Shown piece after piece: positions 1 through 11,600 of a DNA stretch of 64,000 nt. Under the pieces are notes generated by a model that was given only the letters and a program-made list of their open reading frames with translations, did no database searches and was not told the origin of the DNA. The DNA comes from Microglena sp. YARC (Eukaryota; Chlorophyta; Chlorophyceae; Chlamydomonadales; Chlamydomonadaceae). The translations under genes were made by a program, and so were the position numbers. The stretch's first letter is position 1. The number at the start of each line of letters is the position of its first letter. The stretch covers positions 132,895,206 to 132,959,205 of the forward strand of contig CM039462.1 in NCBI GenBank assembly GCA_022414725.1. The letters run 5' to 3'.

Positions 1-460
1 TTCTTTTTGGCTTTCATCAATAGCTTCTAGGCAGCTCCTGTAGCTAGCCACTGGGCTGCACCCCAATATGGCAGCAGTATAGATAGCCAACACAAGACCA
101 AAGCGTGTTTGTACTATCAGTGCAAATGAACTCGAGGGTGAGGGCCTTTTCCTTTCGGCTTTTCATCAACAGCTTCTAAGCAGCTCCCTGAGGGCTTCTA
201 GGCAGCTCCTTGAGCCAGCCACTGGGCTGCACCCCAATATGCCAGCAGTATAGATAGCCAACACAAGATTCAAGCATGTTTATATTATGAGTGTAAATGA
301 ACAATGTGGGGGATAGGTCTTTTCTTTTTTGCTTTTCAAACCAGCTTCTAGGCAACTCCCTGAGCTAGCTTCTAGGCAGCTCCTTGGGCCAGCCACTGGG
401 CTGCACCCCAGGATGTCAGCAGTATCGATATCCAACACAAGATTCAAGCCAGTACTTCTA
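1..460. repeat. ~155-bp direct repeat, three copies
   Basis: Three imperfect direct copies begin near 10, 160 and 325. Each carries a T-rich tract, a sequence like AGCTTCTAGGCAGCTCC and then CCACTGGGCTGCACCCCA and AGCCAACACAAGA. The second and third copies contain an internal duplication of the GCTTCTAGGCAGCTCC block. A T-rich run ending in AG precedes the block in each copy, so by analogy with the rest of the window this could be an acceptor-plus-exon-start array of an upstream IWR1 exon. No family similarity in the short readable peptide supports an exon here, so it is left as a repeat. Confidence 0.7.
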
Positions 461-464
461 CACA

Positions 465-498
<34 letters not shown>

Positions 499-595
499 TG
501 CACACACCCTACATCATGTATACCACATCCATGCATGCATCCCTACATAGGGATAAAGACAGTCAGGCTGTCAGACACACATAGACACCCCCCCC

Positions 596-637
<42 letters not shown>

Positions 638-1717
638 TGAGCACACACCTACATCATGGTATAGAACATCCATGCATGCAATCCCTACATAGGATAAAGA
701 CAGTCAGGCTGTCAGACACACATACCCCCCCCCCCCCCCCCACCCCCCCCCACAACACACACACACACACACACACATGCAACATCACAGACACACAGAC
801 ACACAGACACACAGACACACACACACACACACACACACAGAACACACACGTATGCACAGACACACACAGAAAAACACACACACAGCACACGCACACACAC
901 ACAGACAGATACACCTACATCATGGTATAACATCCATGCATGCAATCCCTACATAGGATAAAAGACAAGGCAGGTGGCCGTCAGACACACACGCACACAC
1001 CCACGCAACACAGACAACACACACCACCACACGCACCCACAACCACACACCCACACCCACACACATGCCACACAGCACACACACACACGCACACACCACA
1101 CACCTACACACACATACACACCTACGTAATGGTGTTAACATCCATGCATGCACCCCTACATACGATTAAGACAGTCAGCCGTCAGACACACACACACACC
1201 ACCAACAACAGACACAGATACACCTACGTAATGGTATAACATCCATGCATGCACCCCTACATACGATTAAGACAGTCAGGCCGTCAGACAACAACACGAG
1301 CAGCACCCACAGACACAGACACACACACACCTATGTAATGAGTAATAACATCCATGCATCATGCCCTACTAAGGATAAAGCGGCAAGTGAAATCTGGCAG
1401 CTGTTTGGACAGCTATACAGACCACAGACACACCACACGAACGCGACAGGCACACACACACACACACTCACACACACACACTCACACACACACAGACGCT
1501 CACACCCACGCACATGTGAAATCCGGGACCTAGTGGACGGCTGGACATACACAGACACACACACACACAAACACACACAGACACACAGACGCTCACACCC
1601 ACGCACACGTGAAATCCGGGACCTGTTGGACAGCGGGGCACAGACATAAATGGGTGAAATAACATCCATGCATGCATCCCTAAAAAGTAATAATAAACGC
1701 ATGTTTGGGGGTGATTT
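461..1717 (+). repeat. CA-rich array carrying acceptor copies of the IWR1 intron
   Basis: The stretch is dominated by (CA)n and related CACACAGA tracts. At roughly 100-230 bp intervals (near 547, 685, 950, 1155, 1255 and 1360) it repeats a motif CATCCATGCATGC, then CCCTACATAG or a variant, then GATAAAGACAGTCAGGC or a close form. The real exon at 1881 also starts with GATAAA after CAG. Near 1385, 1510 and 1605 longer copies contain GTGAAATCCGGGACCT, which is the start of that exon. The array therefore consists of acceptor plus exon-start copies embedded in microsatellite. Confidence 0.75.
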
Positions 1718-1862
1718 TTAAGGGATGCCTCGTCTAAACAGTGGTACGGGAATGAGCTGCTACTTACCTGGGCAAAGCTACCAGTGGCGGTTGACAGCGA
1801 CGGAAAACAGTAAGCGCACCCGTAGGGATTTGAACCCCGCACCTTCATCATTTCAACGAGCT
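1712..1862 (-). mobile_element. tRNA-derived SINE copy
   Basis: Read on the minus strand, a tRNA-like head with a B-box-like GGGTTCAAATCCC is followed by a body resembling other copies in this window: CCGCTGTCAACCGCCACTGGTAGC-like sequence and a terminal part with a CTTAA core. It lies directly upstream of the acceptor at 1880. Compared with the copies at 2481-2690 and 24049-24225 it is diverged. Pol III-derived origin is inferred from the internal box. Confidence 0.55.
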
Positions 1863-1880
1863 CTATCCATCCCCACTCAG

Positions 1881-2090
1881 GATAAAAGCGCAAGTGAAAT
1901 CCGGGACCTGGTGGACAGCTGGACAGCTAGCAGCTCGCACAACAGCAAGGCAGCAGTGGCAGGCCCTGCTCAGGACCGAAAGCCAGCTAAGGACACAGCT
2001 GCACTGAGCGGTACAACACCCCAGGATGAGCAGAAGAACATACTCCGGAAGGACGCCCAAACAGCCAGCACTACGGCGAGGTACAAGCAG
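1881..2090 (+). CDS. IWR1: IWR1 exon a (first recognised exon)
   Basis: The acceptor is CCCCACTCAG and the donor is CAAGCAG followed by GTCAGT. The exon is 210 nt, phase 0 at both ends. It encodes a hydrophilic segment starting [14 protein letters not shown] and ending ARYKQ. The open frame continues upstream of the acceptor only into SINE sequence, so the acceptor at 1880 is preferred over an ATG start. Confidence 0.75.
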
Positions 2091-4268
2091 GTCAGTGCTC
2101 TGAATTGGACACACATATACATACCCATTACAACATGCACATACACCACACACAGACACAAAGACACAGGCACAGACACAGACACAGCACTACGACGAGG
2201 TACAAGCAGGTCAGTTATCTGAATTTGATATCCTCCCTCTGTTAGGCTTCGGCGCAGCTCCCCCCCACCCCCCCCCCCCACGACAACACACACACACATA
2301 CACAAACACAAACCACACACACAAACATATACACACATACACACAGACATACACGCACAGTCGTTGTTGTATTAAACACGTAACACATACACACACATAC
2401 GCATACACAAACAATTCAAAAATCCCCATTGCTATACACTAGCCCCATACTGCAATTAGAGATACTTAGTTCCTAAAAAGGTTATGATTACGCCTTGGTG
2501 GGGGCGGGTGTTAAGGGAACCTGTCGTACGAGATAAGAGCGGTCTTTCTACCTCTATCTGGACATGCTACCATCGCGGTTGAAAACAACCTGCAACGCTA
2601 ATAGTGACCGTAGGGGGAATCGAACCCCCGACTCTTCGTCCTCATAGTGATTTGGTCTACCACTAGACCAATGTATATCACTGAAAGGGGCTACTCTGTT
2701 CCTATAATTGTGAAGGGGGCTAGGGCCTCAAAGCGCAGCTAGCAGAGCTTAAAATAGGCGCATTTATTTATATTTAAAAATCACTATAGGCGTATTTATT
2801 TATATTGAACAATCACCAGGGGCGCGTTTGGTTATGTTTGAAAATCACAAGAGGCGCGTTTATTAATATTTGAAAATCACAAGAGGCGCATTTATTGTAT
2901 TTGAAAATCACAAGAGGCGCATTGATTTAAGTTTGAAATCGCAATAGGCGGCGTTTGTTATATTTGAAAATCACAATAGGCCGCGGTTTAGTAATATTTG
3001 AAGATCACAATAGGCGCATTTATTTTATATTTGAAAGTCATAAGAGGCACATTTTGTTATATTTTAAAATCACAAGAGGCGTATGTATTTATAGTTAAAA
3101 ATCACAAGAGGTGCATTTATTTATATTTGAAAATCACAAGAGGCGCATTTAGTTATATTTAAACATCATAAGAGGCGCATTTAATAATATTTGAAAGTCA
3201 CAAGAGGCGCATTTAGTTACAATCAAAATTACTGAAGCTTTTTTGCAGTATCAGCAGAAGGAAAATAGACATTCCCTCCCTCTCAAATAGCACTTATGCA
3301 GGAGTAAAAACCTACACCCAGCACCTTACCCCACCCTTACTAACCCCACATCTTACACCACACTTACCCCACCCGTTACCAACACCCACATCTACACCCA
3401 CACCCACACCTTGCACCCACAGGTTCTTCGCCCATCCCTAAACCCACCCTTACCAACACCCACCCCACACTGTACACCCAACCCCCACACCTACAACCGC
3501 AACCTGCACCCATACCAACCCCCACCCCCGCACCCCATACCACCCACTCATACACAGGGAACGGCGGGAGTTTAGTTAATATTAGTGAATGGATAATATA
3601 ACGTGAATGTTCGTTAATATTGGCACGGACAAGCCGTCTCACCAGAAGTGTTTGTATTTAAATCTGAAAAAAACAATATTATTGTGATAATCTAATAATA
3701 TAAGTTTATATTAGTTATGCAACACTAATATTAGTTGGCTAATTCCCAACTTATGCAGGTCCCCCACAAGCGACAGCAGCACGTGGTTGACGCCAAGCCA
3801 GCTACAGCCAACAGCTCACGGGCAGCCGCACCCACCAGCAGCACCACCACATCACCCCTTCCCACACCACCACCACCACCATTACCACTACCACTACTTG
3901 CCACCACATCACCCCCTTCCACCACCAAGCCACCACCATTACCACTACCACTTTAACTACCACCCACATCACCCCTTTCCTACACCACCAACCACCATTA
4001 CCACTAACCGCCACAAGCGACAGCTGCACCTGCTGGTTACCAAGCCAGTTACAGCCACCAGCTCACAGGCAGCCGCACCCTACAGCAACCAACCATCACC
4101 ACCACTACCCACCACGTCCCCCTTCCAACACCACCACCTACCATTACCACCACAACCACTCCCTTTCCCCACGCCACCACCACCACCACCTGAGGTAGAC
4201 ACTAGTAGGAACCCCGTGTCACAAGGAGTTAAATGTATTTATTTTTATATTTAAATATTCGTTTATTT

Positions 4269-4312
<44 letters not shown>

Positions 4313-5578
4313 TTATTTATTTATGAATTTATTTATTTATTTATTTATTTATTTATGTATTCAAATATTTATTAAAGTTTTCCTTCCCTCTCCAACCTCT
4401 CTTGCACAGGTCTGCCACAAGTAGCAGCAGCTCGTGCTGGAAACTAAGCCAACTACAGTCAACAGCTCACAGGGAGCCTCACCCAACACCACCACCATCA
4501 CCACTACCACCACCATCACCACCATTACCACCACCACTGTCACAACCACCCCTTCCCACACCACCACCACTGCCAGAGGTGGACACTAGAAGGACCCACT
4601 TGTCACAAGATGTAACATTTGTTGCAGTAGTCTCAAGACTGGGGAGAAGTAGAGGCTCCATCATGTTACAATTGACTCTGTCAGTACAGAGCCCACAAGG
4701 GGGCTGACTAAGAAGGGTAGCTACTTGGGCAGTGCAGGGGTCCTGCCCCTCAGCACTACACACACACCTAGTTGTGCTCCAACAACAGTTATTGACATAT
4801 CTGTTTGTTTACCTAATAATTGAGTTATCTAGTTATTGATTTATTTATTTATGTACTCAAATATGTATTCAAATATTCCTTCCCTCTCCAACGTCTCTTT
4901 CACAGGTCCGCCACATGCGACAACAGCACATGCTGGAGACCAAGCCAGCTACAGCCAACAGCTCGCAGGCAGCCGAACCCCACACCACCCTGCACAAGGT
5001 GGACTCCAGCAGGACCCCCTTAAAAGAGATGTTCACCCTCTATGACATTGTCTGCAATGGAATCAGTGAGGAGGAGGAGGTGGCTGCTGAAGAGGCAGCG
5101 AGGGCCAGGGCAGCGAGGGCTAAGGAGGAGAGGGCGGAGCAGCATAGACGGGAGCAGAAGATGGCCGCGGAGCAGGGGACGTTGATGGTGAACTTCATGC
5201 CCATGGTGAGGGGGGACGGGCTGTGTGGGTGTGAGTGGTTGTGTGTGTGTGTGTGGTGTGTGTGGTGGTGGGTGGTGGGGGGGGGGGGGCTTGCAATTGT
5301 GAACGGAATGGACTTACATGCACATGGGAGAGGGGAGGGGATAAAATGTGTGTGTTTGTGTGTGTGGGTAGTGGTGGGTGGTGAGGGAGGTGTGTGGGTG
5401 TGGGTGGGGTGTGTGTGTGGTGGGTGTGTGTGGGTGTGTGGGGGGGGGGGGGGGGGCTTGTGTAAAGGCGGCGAAGGTAAAGGAGGAGAGGCGGAGCAGC
5501 ATAGACGGGAGCAGAAGATGGCCGCGGAGCAGGGACGTTGATGGTGAACTTCGATGCCATGGTGAGGGAGGGGTGGAG

Positions 5579-5609
<31 letters not shown>

Positions 5610-8600
5610 GGGGAGTTTGTGTGAAGGGCAGCGAGGGCTTAGGGGGAGAGGGCAGAGCAGCATAGACGGGAGCAGAAGACGGCCGCGGAGCAGGGGACGT
5701 TGATGGTGATCTTAAGGACCATGGTGAGGAGGGGGGGAGGTGTGTGTGGGGGGGGGGGGGGGGAGGGGGGGGGATTGTGTGAAGGCAGCGAAGGTAAAGG
5801 AGGAGAGGGCGGAGAAGCATAGACGGGAGCAGAAGATGGCGGCGAGCAGGGGACGTTTGATGGTGAATTTTATGCCCATGGTGAGGAAGGGGGTGGAGGT
5901 GGTGGGGTGGGGGAGGGGGGGCTTGTGTAAAGGCAGCGAAGGTAAAGGAGGAGAGGGTGGAGCAGCATAGACGGGAGCAGAAGATGGCGGCGGAGCAGGG
6001 GACGTTGATGGTGAACTTCATGCCTATGGTGTGAGGGAGGGGTGGAGGTGTGTGTGTGGGGGGGGGGGGGGGGGGGGGGGGGGGGTGGAAGGGCGGCGAG
6101 GGCTAAGGAGGGAGAGGGCAGAGCAGCATGACGGGAGCAGAAGACGGCCGCGGAGCAGGGGACGTTGATGGTGATCTTAAGGACCATGGTGAGAGGGGGG
6201 GGAGGTGTGTGTGGGGGGGGGGGGGGGGTGGGGGGGGGGACTGGGGGGGGGGGGGGTGAAGGTAAAGGAGGAGAGGATGGAGCAGCATAGACCGGATCAG
6301 AAGATGGCGGCGGAGCAGGGGACGTTGATGGCGAACTTCATGCCCATGGTGAGCGGGGACGGCTGTGTGTGGTTGGGTGTGGGTAGGTGTGTGTGTGGGG
6401 GGGGGGGGAAGTGGGGGGGTTGTGGGAAGGCGGCGAAGATGAAGGAGGAGAGGATGGAGCAGCATAGACCAGAGCAGAAGATGGCGGCATAGCAAGGGAC
6501 GTTGATGGTGATCTTAATGACCTGGTGAGAAGGGAGGGGCTGTGTGGGTGTAGGTGTGTGTGTGTGTGTGGGTGGGTGGGGGGGGGGGGGGGGGGGTAAA
6601 GGCGGCGAGGGCTAAGGAGGAGAGGATGGAGCAGCATAGACCGGATCAGAAGATGGCGGCGGAGCAGGGGACGTTGATGGTGAACTTCATGCCCATGGTG
6701 AGAGGGGACGGGCTGTGGGTGTGTGCGTGTGCATGTGTGCGTGTATGCGCGTGTGAGTATGCATGTCTGTGCGTGTTTGTGTGGGTTTGTGTGTGCATGT
6801 GCACATGTGCGTGTATGCGCATGTGAGTATGCCTGTTTGTGTGTGTATGTATGGGTTTGTGTGTGGATGCTTGCGTTTTAAATGAAGTTATTTCAACGCA
6901 TTCCTTATCTTCCTTGCTCTGCACCAGGTCTGTGAGTTCTAAACTGAAGAGATATTTGCATCAACGGGTTTGTGTGTGCGGGTGTGCGGGTGTGGGTGTA
7001 CGTGTACGTGTTTGCGTGTGTGTATGATGTGTCATATGGTGTTATTTCTACGCGTTCCCAATCTTCATTGCCCTGTTCCAGGTCAGTGAGTTCTTAAACC
7101 AAGAGATGTCTGCTACAAGTTTGTGTGTGTCTGCCTGCTTTTGTGTTATGTGTCATATGGTGTTGTTTATATGCGTTCACAATCTTCCTTGCTCTGTACC
7201 AGGTCAGTGAGGTCTTAACTAAAGAGATATCTGCCTCAACAAGTGTGTGTGCGTGGGTTTGTGTGCGTGGGTGTGTGCGTGCGTGCTTGCGTGTTAGATG
7301 TGATACCATGTTATTTCTACGCGTTCACAATCTCCCTTGCCCTATTCCAGGTGCGTGGGTTTGTGTGCGTGGGTGTGTGCGTGCGTGCTTGCGTGTTAGA
7401 TGTGATATCATGTTATTTCTACGCGTTCACAATCTCCCTTGCCCTATTCCAGGTGCGTGGGTTTGTGTGCGTGGGTGTGTGCGTGCGTGCTTGCGTGTAA
7501 GATGTGATATCCTGTTATTTCTACGCGTTCACAATCTCCCTTGCCCTATTCCAGGTGCGTGGGTTTGTGTGCGTGGGTGTGTGCGTGCGTGCTTGCGTGT
7601 TAGATGTGATATCCTGTTATTTCTACCGCGTCACCAATCTCCCTTGCCCTATTCCAGGTGCGTGGGTTTGTGTGCGTGGGTGTGTGCGTGCGTGCTTACG
7701 TGTAAGATGTGATATCATGTTATTTCTACGCGTTCACAATCTCCCTTGCCCTATTCCAGGTGCGTGGGTTTGTGTGCGTGGGTGTGTGGGTGTGTGCTTT
7801 CGTGTTAGATGTGATATCATGTTATTTCTATGCGTTCACAATCTCCCTTGCCCTATTCCAGGTGCGTGGGTTTGTGTGCGTGGGTGTGTGCGTGCGTGCT
7901 TGCGTGTTAGATGTGATATCATGTTATTTCTACGCGTTCACAATCTCCCTTGCCCTATTCCAGGTGCGTGGGTTTGTCTGCGCGGGTGTGTGCATGCGTG
8001 CTTGCGTGTTAGATGTGATATCATGTTATTTCTACGCGTTGCACAATCTCCCTTGCCCTATTCCAGGTGCGTGGGTGTGTGCGTGGGTGTGTGCAGCGTG
8101 CGCAGCGTGCTTGCGTGTTAAATGTGATATCATGCGTTATTTCTACGCATTCACAATCTCCCCTTGACCTATTCCAGGTGCGTGGTTTGTGTGCGAGTGG
8201 GAACTGTAAACCGAGGTGTGCGTGGGTGCGGTGCTTGCGTGTTAGATGTGATATCCTGATTATTTCTATGCGTTATCTCCACTTGCCCTATTCCTGGATG
8301 CGTGTGTGTGTACGGCTTTGGCCCCAGTGGATCCTCATCCATTTGCAGTGATTGCGTGCGCTGCGTGTTAGATGTGATATCATGTTATTTCTACGCAGTT
8401 TCACAATCTCCCTTCCAAATTACATATGTAAACACATATGCGTGGGTTTGAATGCGTCTATACTATATCCAAAGAAGTGTGCGGTGCGTGAAGGGCGCTT
8501 GCGTGTTAGATGTGATATCATATGTTATTTTCTACGCTGTTCCACAATCTCCCTTGCCCTATTCCATGCGTTTTTTGTCGGTTTATGAAACGCGTGGGTT

Positions 8601-11600
8601 GTGCAGTGCGTGTGAAAGTTGCGTGTTAAGATGTGCACCATATCAGGTTGTTATTTCGTCTACTGCGTTCACACAATCGTCCGTTGCCCTACTTCCAGGT
8701 TGGCGTGGGTTTGTTGTGCGTTGTGCGGGCTGCTTACGTGTTAGATACGGTGATAGCATGTGGGGGTATATTCCTATCCTCCACGAGGTCGTTCACAATC
8801 TCCTTTTGCTATTCCACGAGTGCGTGGGTTTGTGTGCGTGGGTGTGTGCGTGCGTGCGTGCGTTGTTTGTGATCTTTCTGTTATTTCTCCGCCGTTCACA
8901 ATCTCCCTTGCCCTATCCAGGTGCGTGGGGTTTGTGTGCGGTGGGTGTGTGCCGTGCGTGCTTGCCCGTGTTAGATGTGATATCATGTTATTTCTACAGC
9001 GTTCACAATCTCCCTTGCCCTATTCCAGGTGCGTGGGTTTGTCCTGCGTGGGTGTGTGCGTGTGCTTGCGTTGTTAAGAATGTGTAAAAAATATCCTGTT
9101 ATTTCTACGCGTTCACAATCTCCCTGCCCATATTCCGAGTTGTGTGGGCGTTTGTGTGCGTGGTCTGTTGCGTTGCGCCTGCTTGCGTGTAAGATGTGAC
9201 ATCCATGTATATTTCTACGCGTTCATCAATCTCCTTGCCCGTATCCAGTGCGTGGGTTTGTTGTGGGGGTGTGCTGGTTTGCTGTGCGTGGGTGTGCGGC
9301 CACCTGCTTGCTGTAATGTGATATCATTTATATTCTAGATGTGATATCATTGTGTCCAATACTCGTTCAAATCACCAACTCCCTTGACCATATTCAGGTG
9401 CTGGTTGTGTGCGTGGGTGTGTGCGTGCACCAGTGCTTGCGTGTTAGATGTGATATCATGTTATTTCTACGCGTTCACAATCTCCCTTGCCCAAAGGTAG
9501 CGTGGGTTTGTGTGCGTGGATGTGTGCGTGCGTGCTTGCGTTAGGATGTGACATCCTGTTAATTCTAACGCGAGCGTTACAAACAATCTCCCTTGCCCTA
9601 TTCCAGGTGCGTGAGTTCTTAACTGAAGAGATATCTGCCTTAACCAGTCAACACAAGGGCAGTACGCCCCAGGCCCCCCCTAGAACCTTCAAGCGCCCTG
9701 GCCAAAAGAGTGCCCCGGTGGCCGCAGTACAGGCGATGCAAGCGCAGCCGCTGTCAGAGGCGGAGCTGCCTGGCAGCTGCCCGGAAGCTTCCGCGGAGCA
9801 ATCTGACGACGAAGACTTCGTGTATGATGTGTATGTTCGGTTGATACCTGGACGGCTGGCGTACAGAGCAGGACCACCATTATGAAGGCTGGACATTCCT
9901 GTCGTTGAGGTAAGACCTATGGCATACAGTAAGGCACTACTGGCATCATAAAGCGAGAACACCTCAATGGAGGAACCTGGGACATGTCCTGTCATGGAAG
10001 TAAGACCTAGCAGTACAGTAGGCACTACAGTAGGCAACACTACAGTACCCGGCACTACTGGTAGGAAAGCGAGACACCTCAATGGAGGACTGGGACACTC
10101 CTGTCATGGAGGTATGACCTAGGCAGTACAGTAGGCACTACTGGTATAAAGCGAGACACCTCAATGAAGGACTGGGACACTCCTGTCATGGAGGTATGAC
10201 CTAGGCAGTACAGTAGGCACTGCAGCAGGGGCTGCTAGAATTAAAAAAATATTCCATGATGGAGGATGGAGATTTGTATATTTATGTTGTGTAGGCGAGA
10301 AGACCTAGGAAGTACAGTAGGCACTACAGCTGGGGCTACTGGGATAAAGAAAATATTCATTGACGTAGAATGCAGATTTGTAGAATGCAAATCTTTCTGC
10401 TGTCGAGTCGTGCGAGAAGAAGCACTACAATAGGCACTACAGTAGCCACTACATGAGGCAGTGCAGTAAGCGGTACCGTAGGCTCTCCCGTATTTTTGGC
10501 AGGTGGAGAAATCCCAGTTGTTTTGTAGTACTACATATACTACACCCCTTCCACCACCGCCACTAACACGCACACAAGCACAAACACATGTACAGACAAA
10601 CACCCACAAACACAAGCACACGCAAGCTCACACACACACACCACTACAAACACACGCACAGACAATCACACACACACACACACACACACACACTTACACA
10701 CACAAACACACACACACACACAAACACACACACAAACACACACAAACAAACACACAAACACACACAAACACACGCAAACACACAAACAAACACACACAAA
10801 CACACAAACAAACACACGCAAACACACACAAACACACACAAACACACACAAACACACACACACACACACACAAACACACATACAAGCATAGACACACACA
10901 CACACACAAACACAACACAGAAACCACACAAAACACACGCACAGACACACACACCCAAACACCACCACAAATACACAAACACGCACACACAAACACACAA
11001 ACACACACACACACACACAAACACACACGCACACACAAACACACACACACACACATAAACACACATTGGCGCCAGATGTCACAGATGGGTAAATCCACGG
11101 CTTCGATAATCATGCACACACACACAAACACACCAAGACTCACGAACACACACACACAAACACCACACACACAAACACACACAAACGCAAGCACACACGC
11201 ACACAAACATACACAGGCACACACACACAAACACAAACACTCACCAAGCCACCTACACGCACGCATCCACAAACACACACACAAACACAAGCACACACAC
11301 AAACACTCAAACCACACACAAACACAAATAATATATAGCAATACACACAAACACAAGCACACAAACACAAACATATATACGCATACACACAAACACATAC
11401 ACAACACAAAACACAAACACAAAACACCACACACACACACACACACACAGACAAACGCACAAACACACACAAACATACACATGCACACACACACAAGCAC
11501 ACACAAGCATACACAAGCACATACACACAAACACACACAAACACACAAGCACAAACACACACGAGCACACACACACACACAAATACTCACACACACCAAC

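Noticed and set aside
280..1702. Long reading frames rich in Val/Cys or Thr/His
   Set aside because: They are translations of CA/TG microsatellite on either strand and have no conserved features. The same applies to 10503-11696, 40687-41002 and similar frames.
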